NCBI RefSeq assembly: GCF_036417845.1
Contig: NC_090020.1
Location: 31,418,425 to 31,482,424, forward strand
Length of the DNA stretch: 64,000 nucleotides
Direction: 5' to 3'
From: Apteryx mantelli
Lineage: Eukaryota; Chordata; Aves; Apterygiformes; Apterygidae
The notes under the pieces were generated by a model, which did not search any database, was not told where the DNA came from, and worked only from the letters and a program-made list of their open reading frames with translations. Both the position numbers and the translations under genes were made by a program. This document shows positions 23,801 to 38,800 of the stretch, piece after piece; the stretch's first letter is position 1, and every line of letters begins with the position of its first letter.

Positions 23801-26800
23801 TGGTATCTTACCTGGATCTGAATGCCTAGCCAGTTGAATACATCAAACCCTACTTTGGTCCTCAGGATAAGAAGCCCAAGAAAAAATTGCAGTCCAATTC
23901 CTGAAAATACTGGTCTCCAAGTGACCTAGATAGACAGAAAAATAAAAGCAGAGAAACCACTTGTTATTTAAAGAAATAATAACATATTTTAGAATGTTTG
24001 TTAAAATAATGTAAGGGGTTTGTTTGACTATGCTGCAGGATAGCAGCAGCTGCCAAAACAGGCTTTAGGAGATCTGGAGTATGAGTCATATTCTCCTAAT
24101 TTACAAGGTCTGCAGTGTGGATGTCTCCATCTGAGCTAGCTGTTGAGTCTGGTGAGGTATAAATATTCATGCACTCGTTTCACCTTCCTTTCTATTTTAC
24201 CATTATGGCATTACAGACTGCAAGTAATGAAGTAATAAGACAAGGAGAGAGAATCCTCCCTGTGCCTCAGTTTAGATATAAAACAAATATACATGAGGGC
24301 AGCAGAAAAGTGTTACTTCTTTAAACTGAAGACTGGAAACATCAATGAAAGTAACAGAATATGGGGATTCCTTGCATATCTGGCCTGGGAATAAGGAGAT
24401 TCTGCTACATCTGTTATTGTGTGGTTGCATAATTTCAACTGTTTCCATATTCCCCAGCTTTAATGAGCTTGGATACTTGAGAGCAGCCTTACTGTTCAAT
24501 ATTGTGATTCACGTGATATCAAGATAGTTGTAGGGAAAAACTGTGGCTGCCTGTGACCAGTGTCTCTAGTTCACTGCACTGCAGATTCCTGCTCTTCTGT
24601 CCCAGAAAATGTCTGTCTTGTTAAAACCGAATCTGATTATTTACAAGGCAAAGAGCTGAGATACCACCCTCTAATTTATTCAGATAATATCTGAATAACA
24701 CAAGCCAATTAGCCATAATGAGGACCCATGGGAGAGCACACAGTGTGCAAAAAGGACACCGGTCCCTGATGAAGGTTAGTTGGAACATATGCTGAGGAAC
24801 ACTGTGGAGTAATTTTTTGTGTTACTTTTCTTTTTTAGGCTAAGAAAAGCTTCAGTACAGATGTAGGAGTGTGGAAAAAATATTGGTGAAACTTGGTGAC
24901 CTGTGCAGTGGATTACTGTATGACTGATGAAGACATACACTGTATGCTAGGCATACGCACAGGAGTGAAAACTGAGGTGGAACTCATCAGAAGTACACCT
25001 TTTTGTAGTATCACAGCATATTAAGATGGACATCATAGCTGGAAAACTAAAGGGCACTGACAAGCCTATGGAAGTGGGTTAGTGCAATGCGGAGGCCCCC
25101 ACTTGGTCTCAGCTGCTGCATTTGCACTGGGAATCAAACCTTTGTGGGGGTTGCTCAATGAAGAGCTTCAAGAGGGAAGCAGGTGTCCAGTTTCATGCGA
25201 TTTGTGTTGGTGTGACAACGACATCCTCAGATGCGCTGGTGAAGTCCTGGGAGCAGTGGTGAGCCTGCTGCGGGCTGGGAAGCACGGAGCAGCCTGCCTC
25301 AGCTTGCTCTAGGGCTCCAGGAGCAAACGGTGGGGCTGGTACAAAGGAAGGGAAACGGGCTCCTGAAGAAGTGAGAACCAGCCACTGGTATGGCCACACA
25401 TGCTCCCTGGGACTTCAGAGTGAAACAGCTTTCCTCATAAATAAAACATGTCTAGGTTCTGGCAAGCTTAAACTTTAATGTTCTTGAACTTTCTGCTGCC
25501 CTCATGTGAGGGTAAGGAGAACAGTTTTTGAGACATTAAACAGAAGATCCAGAAAGGACTAAATACTCACTCTGGCTGGATATTTGGAAAAGATAAACAT
25601 CAAGAAAACATACATCACAAGCCCCCCAAAGGAGATCAACTGATGGGATCCCTGTTTTGCTGTGTCAAAGATGAGCCAGCAGATGACAGCGATAATGAGG
25701 GCTACACAGAGCACCCTGTGGAAAAAGAATGTGATGATATCAGACCTAACATCCTGAAAGAGATTAACATTCCTTTTATTTCTCTTCTTCTTTCCCCCAG
25801 ACTTGCCTCTCTATCTCTGTAGCTCTCCATAACCAGGACCTGCCTCTGCTAATGCTACTTTGACACCAATATCTATTAGTGGCAGCCAGAAGAAGTGTCC
25901 TCCAACTGTGTCCCCAAATCAAAGTGTGGGGAAACCCAACAAAACATGAGTAACTCTCTTGTCTAGTCATTATTTTTGTCATGAAATTTGACAAAACCCC
26001 CTGCTTTATCAGTCCATCCTTCTCTTCGTTTCCTGTCTTCTTTACTGAACCAGTTCTTACACCTAGGCAGTCCAGGCTGATCATACAGTTTTCATGAACT
26101 GCACTGCATGACTTGACTAGTCAGCCTATGAAACATCTGGCACTGAGGAGCAGATTGTAAGCTGTTTACTTCTTGGCTGGCTGTAGTCTGTTTAGAAAAA
26201 TTAGCTTTTAATCACAACAGTTTTAATTCACTTGGAAACAGCGACAAGAACAATGTGTGCATCGATATTCAGCATTTATGTGTTCCCCATCACGACCGAA
26301 CCATATTTGGGTCCCACCTTGAGGGAAATTTTCAGACAACAGCCTGAGAAACAAGGAAATACACCATCCCATTTTTAGAGAGGGAGACTAAACATAGGCC
26401 CAGATTCTTAAAGTAACATGTCTAACTGTTGTTTAACTTCCGCTGACTTCAGTGATACCAAGATACCTAAGTTCCTTTTTTAGATCTGGACCAAAAACAC
26501 TGTGGGTTTGGCCACTGCAATACTGAACACCACAGCCTGAATTTCTACATTTCTCTCTCCCAGGCAGAAACCATGGCTGACAGTAAAGTACTTGATCTTT
26601 AATTTAACAGACTGCAGCCTGGATAAATGCAGAAGTTACTGCTCCTGGCTTGTTCCATCGGCTCATCAGTGCCATTTATTCTGTTTACTTCTTCCCTCAC
26701 AGAGGTTCCCTGGTTGTCTGCTGGAGGTGCTTGGTGACACTGCTCTCCAGTGCGGCTCCTAAGCAGAAGAACAAATGCAATCTCTATGGCACTTTTGTTT

Positions 26801-29800
26801 CCAGGGTGTTTTTGCCCTAGAGGGGGTAAAAATTCCTGCTGCTAAGGCAAAAGCATTTCAAAAATCTTAAAAATAAGTTGGTATGTATTTTTCTGAATCC
26901 AGAATTACTCTTATTTAGAGCCCTTTCTTAGAGAGAAGGTGACCTTGTTGAGAGTCAAGACAGCTGGCTGATTTCCTCTTTAATGAGACTTTAATTGAAC
27001 TTTAGGAGCCTCTAAGAGCCTCCTTAGGTTCCTCCTTTCCCCAGGAATAATAAATATTCCTGTTAACTCTTCAGGAAACAAATGTCTACCACCCCAGATG
27101 AGATTGTATGATCTTATGACACCAAATCTCGTTTGCGTATTTTGTTTCCTGAATGTTAAAGTTTAAAATGCTTACAGTGTGTTGTTATGGGAATATGTGA
27201 GCAACCGGTCACATGGATAACACACTTTTCTTCAGCAGCTTGCACGTGTTATAACGACTTAAGGGTTTGCTCTCTGCGTGAGTGAGAGTGAGGTACTTTC
27301 TGGCTTCCAGAATGAATGCAGAAGGCTTCAACACACCTGGATTTCTCCAGACAATCTCTTGCCCCCACAAGCTGGGCCTATCTGGATTTGAGGAATTTTT
27401 TACACCATCTGTCAAGATTTTTGACACCTAGCTACTGCATTGCAATCTTAATGGTGTGCCTGATATCTAGAAACTTAGGCACCTTCTACAGTTCTTGTGC
27501 TACCCTGGAAATTTTTGATTTATTGTGTATATCTTATTTGATCCTACTGCAATTTGTATGATTTGTTCATCTCCCTGTGCTCATGTGGGCATAAGCTATG
27601 CAGCGCGTTTCATTCTCAGAAATCCAGGCAGAGAGGTGGTAGCACCTGCTAGCAAGTTCCCCTCCCTGCCTGTCTTTGTGCTGCTCTTTTGACGCTTTAG
27701 GAGCTGCTCTGAAGGGCTACAAGTGTCACCTGCAGTGGTACTAGACTGGGAACCTTAATCTAACAAGGAGTAATTCTGGATGCTATGAACTGGAAAATAT
27801 GCTTGTGTCTCAGGATAAATGAAAGAGGAGCTGTAAGGTATGATTATGGTGAAACTTTAAAAACTGAAAGAAAACTGGAAAATGAAAAGGCTAAATTTGA
27901 CTACTGCTTTGTCCTTCTGCATAAATAAAAAGTCATTCATATTTACCATTTCAGCCAAAACCACTGCTTATTCAGAAATCTTTCTCCAGGGGAAGAAAAT
28001 GCAGCAATTCTGTCTTCATACTTAGCTATTAAAAAATCCCAGCAGATGAAGAAGATGGCCAGGATAGTGATGATAAAGAGTGCCAAGGCCCTCTGAAAAT
28101 TCAGGCTGCAGGCTGCAACAACTGCTGCCAGGTATGCTGTCACAAAAAAAACAACAACAACAACATACATGTCATTTAAGTCTGGTCTCTTTAAAAACAG
28201 AAACAAATGCTAAATTTAGTGTTAAGGATGTGCTTAAAGTCAGGCCTGTGCTTATCTTTAAATGCTTTTCTGACTTGGCTTAAATATTGAAAAAAATCTT
28301 GTTTTCACGGATAGTGTTGTCACTGTTGATATATTTGCTTTCTGTTATGAAAATGTGTTGCTGAGAAAAGGTGGAATTGTTTTTCGGTGGTTTTCATCCT
28401 GACGAAGCAGGATATATGCTTTGGCTGAGTAAAGTGTATATCAAATATATTAGCTGTTTTGGAAGATTAAACATATTTGTATGGGACAGCTTTTTTCAGT
28501 GTCAAAACAGTGAATTAAGAACAATGGGTCTCATTCTTTCACAGGAGCATGAGTCTATTTAGTAAAATTAAGAGAAACACTTAGAAACATTTATCTTGTA
28601 CAATAAAAGTCTGATTTGATGTCCCTCTGAAGTAAATGAGAAGATTAGAGGTAGAATCTTTATTTGTTTCATAAAGTGGCTATGAAATGATTTGTCATTT
28701 GGCAGTGTCACTGCCACCATGTGCTGGCTAATGAAACATTCAGTGCTTGTAAATAATAATCTGAATTTGTCTGACTGGAAAATAAGAAAGAACTACTGCT
28801 TTTTGTAAGGCAAGTTGTCTTTTATGAAATTAATGTATTAAATGCCAACATATCCTTAGAATCCTTTCCTGAGCCAGGATATGTCTGTACTATGATAAAG
28901 CAGGATGAGCATGATGCTAGGAAGGCACTTTTTTCAGTATAGGGAAACCGGACCATTTATACCTACCACATAGGTGTGTCTATGCTACACTGACTTCTAC
29001 CACATTGGCATGTTTTAAGTCTATGTTTCCTCACAAAGTGTTCATGTAGGAGGACCTCAAAAAGAAACTTGGCAGGAATGGAAGGAAATAAACCAATCTA
29101 CTGGATAATAAGGAAAGGGACAAACAAGAACATTTGAATGACTTCGCTGTGCATGCTGAAATACAACATGTTTCCCTTAGCAAATATTTGCTGTCGATAC
29201 TGAGTCAGAATGGAAAATGTTCATTTCTGGACTTAAGTCCAGCCCAGGTTGGTTCCTAACTACTTGCAGTGTGGTTTTGTGGTTCTGGGCTAGTTCCTAA
29301 GAGCTGTAATTTAACTGACTTCTTGGAAGGGGCTGATTACTGAGTAGACAAAAAGACTGAACTAACCTTTTATCCCAAGTGTAATTGCTAGTCAGAGTTG
29401 AAACATGCTGCAGGAGCAGTGTGGCAAAGTTCAGGCTTCTGTTACATTTGGGAATGAGAGGAGTTTTGCAGTCTGGAGCTCCATCTGGGACTAAATTCAC
29501 TTTTATCTTTTACCTCCTCTTAAATGCATTCTTTAAAATAGTCGAGGGTTTTTGTGTTAGGTCAGATACAAGGTGGACACAGTCTACAGTCTTATATAGG
29601 TAAATATAGGTTTCAACAAAACTGGATGTAATGGACTGTACCTGTTATTAAAAAGCCATAGATCACATACTGAATTCTGGTTTTATGTTTCTTGCAAAAA
29701 TCACACACTTCATTGTATTTCTTTTCAAAACACCTAGGAAAAAGGAAAAAAACAACCAGAACAGAAACTTAAGCCATAGATAAGAGGAGGGCAGTTTCCA

Positions 29801-32800
29801 CAGAAACATCAGTTTAAGTCCACCAAAATTTCTCCACTGGCGTGCACCACATTAGAATAGTTTTTGATCCTGAAGCACCAGAGAAAATCATCTTAGCATC
29901 TTGTTGGGGGGACTTCTTTGGTTTCACCTTGGACAAGTAAAATGAAAATCTAGGAGATATATGAAGGGTCAAAGTTTGCAGGCTGGTTCTACTAGTCTCT
30001 GAAGTCCTTGTTATTTTAAGAGTACCATTCTTTGTAATCTCTTCTTTGCTGTAACACCTTTCCCTTACTCGTTAGTTTATTTAGGTGGCTTTGATACCAA
30101 GGTACCTTAAACACAGCTATGTATCATAGGTAGGTATAGATATGTTTTGAAAAGTGGCAGAAAAAAACATCCTCCTAATAAAATCTGGTTAGTTTACTAA
30201 GTAAACATTATTTTCAAAATGTTGGTCCTATAAGGTTAAAATGCAGCATGCTGCTGATGCTTTTTCAACATCCTCAGTTAAGAGAAATCCAAATGTCACT
30301 TAAAGCACACTTAAAGGAGAACTTTAAGGTGACATATTTGTATATACCAACAATATTCTTCCTTTTATTTTGCAACCCAGAAATCCTTCTTCTGGTCTGT
30401 ATGTAGTCTATAATGGATTATCACCTTGCCCACATGATGCGTCATTGCTATCAATGGACTGATCTTTTGTAGGGTTTGTGTCTCAGACAACAGGCTACCA
30501 GTACTAGCTGTTGAAATAAATCAGTGGCACATTTGAAACTACAGGATGCTTTGTGAATGATCCTTTTGAGCAGACACAAGGAAAACATTAGGTCATATTA
30601 GGGCCTGCTTTTAAGAGCTAACTTACAAAAAAAAACCTTGGTAGAGAGACCATTGCTCTTGCTAGGTGTTCCACACAAAAACAAACCTAGAGCCCAAACA
30701 CAAAACCCAGCTACACAGACCAAACCGTAGCCTCAGTATAATCAGAGTGCAGAGCAAAGAGCTCTTCAGCTGCCCCTTTAAAAAGGGTTTATCTACCCCG
30801 GGCAACCATACGTGCTCCTGATGGAAGAATAAAGGCCCCCAGGGAACAATAGAGCCCTGCAAAATCAACCTTAGTTATTCCCCATTATGTTAACTGTCAG
30901 GTCTTTTAAGTTCTGTTTGCACAACTCTAAAGCATAAATGAAAGTACTGTTTCTGAATTTAAATGCCTCACTTTTACAGGCATGAGATAAGTTCAAGTAG
31001 TCCACCTTGAATGAGACAGATTCCTAATTTGGGTTATCCAGCAAGTGAGTTGCTAGAATCTACTCAACTGTTGAATTAAAAGACAAGTTCAAAACTGAGG
31101 CAACGTGTTGTATAATAGAGGGCAGCGACAGAAATTTTTATCTCAATTTTTAGAATGCCTTATACAGGGTTTGTAGTTTTTTGTTCAAAAAACTAACCCC
31201 CAAGTAGAATGTAGAGATGTGTGCTTTTACTTTATGGTCACTAGACATTAGTACTAACAAAGTGTAAAAATTCTGCTACATCAAAATGGCTCTTTTACAT
31301 CTATTCTACCATTATTTTGCACTAGGATAAATAACTATGCAAAGTGTAGGACAATGGAGAATCTTTAACTTCCTGCAGGAGATCACTGTTTAAGGCCTCT
31401 CTTTAAAAATGTGCTATGGAAATATTGCAAACAGTTAATGGGAAAAAGAAAAAAACCCCCTGCTCTTCTAATTTTCAAGATTTCAGAAGCACAGTTCCAC
31501 AGTCATACATGTCACTCAAAAGGTAGAATACCTTTAAATACAGTGTGTTTCTGTGTTGCATAAATTACTGTCAGTATGAGGGTATGTTTAGCACAGGAAT
31601 GCGGTAGAGGGATTTCTGGTGGTTGTGCCAGAAGCGGAAACGCCGGCAACTTTTTGCAGGGCAAAGTGGGCAGAAAACTTGCTCACCCAAAAAACATTAC
31701 CCTGTTATGTGGGGTTGCTCCTCATCTACTGAGTCAGGTTTGCTTTTGGGCTGATCACTCTCAATATTGATGTATACATCCTCCTGGAAAACAGATCGGT
31801 ACCAATACTGTGAGTGTGTTTGTTCAGCAACATTGGAAAGAACAGATTCCCGCAGGCAGATGGTTGGCGCAGCCTCGACACTTTCCCTTTTACACCACGC
31901 ACTCAGCTCCAGCTCGCACTAGCACCAGGCAGTACCAGTAGATCAACCACGGCTGTCAAGTCATCAATGTTTTGAATTATGAACCTCCCCAAAACTTCCA
32001 CAAAATTTTGTAAGGGGATATAAAGGAAAAAACTGCCAGTGTCACCTGGAGCTAAAAAGATCCCAGTGCAGAATGCCTTTGACTAAATGACAAAAAGTGG
32101 GTGTCGTAGGTAGGGCTGGAAGAGCCCTAGCTTATCTAGGTTGCCCAGGGCTTCCTGTTGACGACCTCCTATTTTCATTGCTTCTCTCTTTGCAAAACTT
32201 TAATTTTGTTGAAACTTATGGAGAATGGTTACATTTTTTTGATTATTGTTCAGAAAAATTCAAATAAGCCAATTAACCTACTCCAAAGAAAAACTACTAA
32301 GCAAAGGCTTTTGTTGCAGCAATCTTTTAAGAGCTCTGACATCTGCGGTCTTTGCAGCAGAAACTTGAAATTTGGCCAGACAGCCCATTTTCATCAGGAC
32401 TGTACCTTTTTGCAGCCATAATCCACATAAATCTGGCTGTATTACAAGTTTAGGAAAAATCACAGCTTAATCTACTCCCCATAAGCACATCTAAAATTTG
32501 AGCATTTTAATTCCCTGCAGGTTTTGCCTTGTGGAGCCTGCTTGGAGGTCTCTCAGCTTGTGCCCACAGAGCAAGTCAGCATGTGCAGTCCTGGCGCGTG
32601 GCCTCTGTGAGCCTGGCACAAACTAATAGTTATATATATGTTTTTCCATACCTGTAAATCCAGTTGTCAGGGAAATCAGTCATTTCTCCTCTTGTCCCAG
32701 GTTATTCACTTTAGGTTTGTAATCTTACCCTGCGCTATGTATATGTAGTCTAATACAGTAGTTTGTCTTGATGTCTTGTCAAGTGCCTGATTTATCTGTG

Positions 32801-35800
32801 AAATTTAACCACTGCCCTTGTTCAGGGTGAGACAAGTCCCCTTAAGCCATTTGGCAATGTGCTACATTTTCAGTACAGATGCAGAAAAGGGGCTGCCCTA
32901 CCCCACCCTGAATTACTTCCCATGCTCCCATCCCCAGTAATGGATCGCGTGGGCAAAGGGTGGGCGATGACTTCCACAGTCAAGGCTGAACACTCACGTT
33001 ATGTGGACGTACCTTAGTATTCATTGCAGGGTCCTTTGGGGACACCAGGAGGCGGCCAGGGGCCTGGAAGCATCTGGCCGTTGTGATTCTTTGGCATTTG
33101 AAAATAACAGAATAACTGAATTTTGCCTTATCGGAAGCACTGTGGCTGCTTGCTCTGTGTGCCTCACCGCTCCAGCATGTTGTTTTAACATTGAAATGGA
33201 GCAGCACGACCAGTTGTGTGCTATGTCATGTGTGGCTGGAGACTGTATTGTGACTGTATTGTGCAAACAGTAATTTCCTAAGCACATATCAAGCAATTCT
33301 TGACTGTATGGTACTGTCTGGATAGAAAACGGTCTGATTTGGCCAGCCATCTGGAGCAGCTGTAAGTTGGGCGAGTTCAGATTTTTCTGTGTTATTAATG
33401 TTTATGCTAACCGTATTCCCAAAATGGCTTGTAAATCAAGACATGTCATAGGCCTCCCCCTCTTTTCAGTTTGGCTTTTCTGCTGCATATTACAGACTCT
33501 GCTGAAAGCTCTGGACTGTCCTAAACTAGTTTGTACTGAGAGATTTGAAATGAAACAGCTCAAAGGCAAAACTAACAAGGGAAGGAAACATGGCCAATAA
33601 TTAAAGTGGCATGTAGGTATATGTACATAGAGGCTGCCATTCGTTTCTCTCTGAGAAAGTGCAACATGATGCAGATAGGAATCAGTCCTCATAATTTAAG
33701 TGTTCGGAAGGGAGTGGGGGAGAGATTCGACACTGTGAAGCTGCACTGTAAGTTACGGCCATATTTTCCCTAGGCTTAATTTCTTTCTCTTTGCTATTAA
33801 CAGAAATAAAGTAAATCCGAAATGCAGATGCTGCCGCCTACTGAATTGCTAATGTTTTTGGTAACTAGGAGCATCCTTCCCAGCAGCTGTAGGAGTGGGC
33901 TTCTTGCCTGAGGGACAGTGAGTGCCGATGGCATCAGAGTATCATTTTTTTGCGAGCTTAAATTGGGGTTCCCAGGCCTTCTCTCAGATTTTTGAATCTG
34001 TAGGTGCTGAAATCTCAAGGCTACGTGACAAATCAGCAGCGGCCGGGCCTCTGGGCGGAAGAGCTGTGCCTCCAAACTCTCAGGAGACTGCGACCTGCTC
34101 TGGCACCGTTTCCTCGCTCCAGGTGGCACCTCAAAGCCCGCAGCCCTCATCAGCTCCTTGCTTCCCTCCCTGCACCCTCAGCCACTGTCTTTTTTCATGT
34201 TGCCATCACACTCCTTCTTCCCTTGTGGAAGTAGCCCATGCTCCTTCCTGCGCCGCTTTGCTGGTGTATGTGGGAGCTCTTGAGGGCCCAGATGTCTTGT
34301 CACAGGATCTGCCATCCACCTGCCTCAAAACTGCTTGAAAACAAGCAGTTCCTCTGAAATCAATGGGCAGCAATAACATTTTCTGGTGTGTGGCTGTGAT
34401 GCATTTTTTGGAAACTCATTAAACAAAACCGCGATGTGTCAGCTCAAATTTTGAGGCTCATCAGAAGTTGGAAAGGTATTTCCAAAATAGGGTATGATGT
34501 GATTTTAAATTGCGTGTAAAACGTCTTAGCCGTAAAATGGAGCAATAAACAGGAGAATACTCTATGCAGCACATCTTAGCCTACCCCAGCTTAACTTCCC
34601 TGCTCTTTGAATTTGTGCAATATATTACAGCAATACAGTTTCCAGGTGCAGAAAGCTGGGAAAAAGATTATTTTCAAAGAGTTTATATCAAGAATATAAC
34701 TTATTTTTTCTTTTGACTTGTTTCAATGTAAAAAGCATCAATCCATGGCTTTTCACATTGTTGATAATGTATTTACATATGCCTAGAGTATTACTGTCGC
34801 TATTTTATTGTCACAAATACTTTCCTCCATCAACATAAAAAAAGAGTTAAGAAAATCTGAACTCAAATATCACTTTCTGTCTAATTCTGTGCGGATACAC
34901 AAGGGAAGGCAGAAATGGATCAAAACCCCTTTTTTCTTGCTTTTCCTTTGGCCAAATACGATGCCAGATCTGACTCTTGGGCTGTGTGGGCACTTCTGGA
35001 GACTGACCTGAGGACTGTGCGGAACACGTGGACTTCATCCGTCGGGACATAACAAAGTCTGTTCTGGTCTGCTCCAGAGTTCCAAAAAAATCTCTGCTGC
35101 ATCTGGCATGGCGCTTCTGAGAATTTCTCAGTGTGGATATGCATACCTCGAGTATATTTGTACAAAGCACTGGCTGAACACTTTGTCAAAGCCTTTTTTT
35201 ATTCAGTGAGAGAGTGGCATTTTATATTAAAATTTTCATTGACTGTGACTACTTTTCTCAATTTTTCAACAGTTTCCCACAGTTCTTACAGTCCTTTTAT
35301 TCTTTCTCTTTTGATGTTTTCCTTGATATTCGACACTGTCTGCCACTTTCCTCTCCTAGCATCTCAGATCCCAGTTGACTTTCCAGGAGAGCGTATTAGA
35401 AGTAGCCCGAGTGATCTTTTCCTGAGTGATCTTGTCCTTTGCTGTAAATCCAGGATCACGTCAGCTTTGAGGCAGCCAGAAGGAGGGCAGAGGCACTCCT
35501 AGTGAAGAACTAATGCCTTTGATGCCTCTGATCAAATCAAAAAATCATTAGAAGATAGAAATGAATGACCACAGCGTCAGGAAACCTTTTATCTCTTGCA
35601 TGTTGCTTCAAGTGCCATCACTGAACTTGACAAGTAGATATATTTTCAAAATAGGCAGGTATATGAAGTTCTTAATGTAACTTGCAGAATAAATATTTTT
35701 TGTATGTGGATGTGAAAATATTAATATGACACCAGTAAAATGTCTTTTTTTGAAAAAAAAAAAGATTTTTTTTACCTGACTCTCATGAAATCAGAATGAG

Positions 35801-38800
35801 CCAGTCACTATGTGGGCCTAGACAAACCTAAAGTCAAAAGAAATGAAAATGGATGCTGTTATTTGGAAGCCATCTGTATTGTATTATCTTCCTTTTCTTC
35901 TGGTCAGTCATAAGTCAGAGCTGTTGCCTCCAGCTTGTGTTTCTCTGAGATTTCCCCTATTTTGGATGGGTGGTTACTGCCTTAATCTGAACAGGTATTT
36001 AATAAATATATACATCCTGTCTGCAAGTTCACATCACTAAAACCAGTGTTGCCGGGTCTTCTGTTTCCATGAGAAAATACCTCCATATCAACTCCTTGTT
36101 GCTTTGACCATCATTTCTGATGCCTCTTTTGTCTCTTGCTTGAAGCCATTATGACATTATAAAACATTTTTCTGAGTCCGGCTTGTCCTGTTCAATTTTC
36201 TGTTTTTTTCCTCTTAATGGATTTCTGAGAACAGAACTGGCTTCCTTGTCAGTTTATTTGATTTAAATCAAATTTGGGTTTTGTTAAAATATCTGTCTTG
36301 GATGTATTATCAAAACCAATTGCTTACATTGAATTTGCAGTTCTGAATTTAAACAAGGTTATTGCAGTAATTGTATATTTTTCACTTGTCAGAAGAAAAA
36401 AAGAAAAACTCACCTGATTAGTATGCACAGTTTTCTCATTTTGTGAATTTTTGATTCTCTGTGAATTGTCTCTAAGAGCTTCTTGATTCACCACATCCAC
36501 ATCGCTGTCGTTCTGCAATGTGACAAGATCAGAAATTGTACCTGTTCAAATCAAAAGCTGAAAGCCTCTTTCATGTGCAGTAGGAACCAATTTATATTAT
36601 GATGTTTGTGCTTCCATGTTTTACTTTACTAATACAGAAGAGCCAGAAAGTCAGTGTACAGAACTTGGGTGTTCAAGTCCTACCTCTATGAAATGAAGCT
36701 TCATCACTCAAGGATGGTGCTCCACTAATGTGGACCTGCTGTTTTCTTAACCTAAACCAGCCTCTTCTGCTGGTGCTGCCCTTTGCCTCAGGACCGGTTT
36801 AATGAGTCTACAGAGATCTGACCATTCTCCCTGGTAGTGGTAAAACTATACTATTTGGGGCTTTGCCTCATTGTTAGCAGCTTTGTTCAAGAAAATGCCA
36901 TCTAGTAATGCATTCGGAGTAAAAGAGTAATTTTTTTTTTTCAGTATGTACTTCTACTGCTCCTGGAATAAAACTCTGGGAGTATCTGTAAAGATAGCGT
37001 TTACCTTTGTCACATTAAGTTTCTGCGAAATCCCTTTTAATGGAGTGCATTAGGAGTTGCACTTTTCTGTCAGACATAACTGACCACTATTTCTACATAC
37101 CTTTTTATTCTTAAGGTGAGTTTTTTTGTTTCTTAATTCTTTGAAGAAGACATTATTTCTTTTAAATGATCCTTGAATGGCTGTTTCTTATTTTGGTTTG
37201 GTGAGAAAGCTGCTTGAACAAAATGTCAGAGAACTAATTTCCCCAACTGATATAAATATTTTATATTTCAGTGTTTTCTTATAGCACTAATTACAGTATG
37301 GTCATTTCACTAACTTTTATTACATGCAATATTTCATTACTTACATGGTAACGGTACCAGTGAATTAGCCATCTAAAATCAGACCTGTAGCCATCTATGA
37401 TAATGAACACTTACAAATGAATGATACAAAATAAGTTTAATCATAATAAATGATGATAAAGGTAGAAATAAGCACTACTAATAGACATAAACTAAATGTT
37501 GCCCTTTATTGGAAACATGAGCTTAGAAGCAATAGGAACCCTTTTCAGAAACATATTTTCTTTAAAGTTATTCTGACTTCAAACTTGACAAAAAAATCTG
37601 TTTTGGTAAAACTGTTCCTAGGATCTTATGTATCTGAGAGAAAAAGAAAGATTCACAAGTAGCTGTTGGTTGTGGCCTTGATAAAGCAGTTGCCAATTTC
37701 CCTTCCTTACCCTAAGAGTGTCTTTACATTCCCTCAGGAAGGATGTATTTCTTTCTGAGAAAGCACCACTGTTAGTGGTTTGCCTTTTAACCATGCTGTC
37801 TTAAGAGTTTACTATAGCTGCCCCTACAATCCACAGTTAAAACCTCTAATAAACAGTCCATAAAGTATAAAAAGAACAGTCAAGGAGCGATGCTTAGTTG
37901 TAGCACTCATATAGTATCTTATAAATACTGCACAGGATAATATAGTGAAATAGAAGCAACAGAGTTCTATAATTGACACCCATGCCCAAGCATAGTCTCT
38001 TTGAAGATTTCTATGCTTGTTGCTGAATGAGTAAAAGCAGAGATTTCTTAAGACTTTTCTTTGTAAACATGGGGAAAAACAGTAAACCCACAAACTGCTG
38101 TTTGCCAGCAACAGAAGCATAGAATAGCTTATGTTGGAAGGGACCTCTAGAAGTCATCCTGTCCAACACACTGCTCAACCACAATAATTACATAGAGTAA
38201 TTATAAGACATGAGTGGATGAGTTATGCAACAGAAAACCAGCAAGAGCATCCCAGGATTGCTGGAACTCAAAAGCCCACGCTGCAGAACGGTAGATTTGT
38301 GTTATTTTTTACAAATGCAGGGAACACTGATTTCAACTGATCACATCCCATTATGGCATATTCCAAATTTAGTAGGAACTGGTTAATTAGTACTGATGAC
38401 AAGTTTACTGAAGTGAGAGACAATCTGTTGACTAAAGCAGTCTTTGAATGAGTCCTATGAAGCTGAGTAATTTTCATGTATTTAACAGGAGATTTTTTAC
38501 ATACAATCTCATCATCCTTCTTTTCACACTGTGATGTTTTGCTCAGTGGAAATGGGTGCTATTTAACCCCACTCCTTGCAGAGAAGAAGAGTTCCTTCCT
38601 CTTATAAGAATAGCAAAATTCAAGTGACAAATTAAAACTGCAGATTCCTTTTTGTTACTTGCTTAGAAACTTTTTAGTTGGTGGAAGAAAGTTCTCAATA
38701 AAATGTCAAATTGCCTGTGCCTATCACCTACCTAAGCACCTAGGAAGGGCAGAAAAGCTTCTCCCACATTTGGTCCTTGTGTCCTCACCGAGAACCTTTG

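Larger units (their letters stand above)
22315..23811 (-). other. SLC28A3 intron 7
   Basis: 1497 nt, GT-AG. It holds a diverged tandem duplication (22572-22867) and a GC-rich hairpin (23234-23260). Confidence 0.85.

Noticed and set aside
33922..34338. 138-codon plus-strand ORF
   Set aside because: Low-complexity Ser/Pro/Cys composition in a GC-rich intron patch, with an opposing ORF on the other strand; no similarity recognised.
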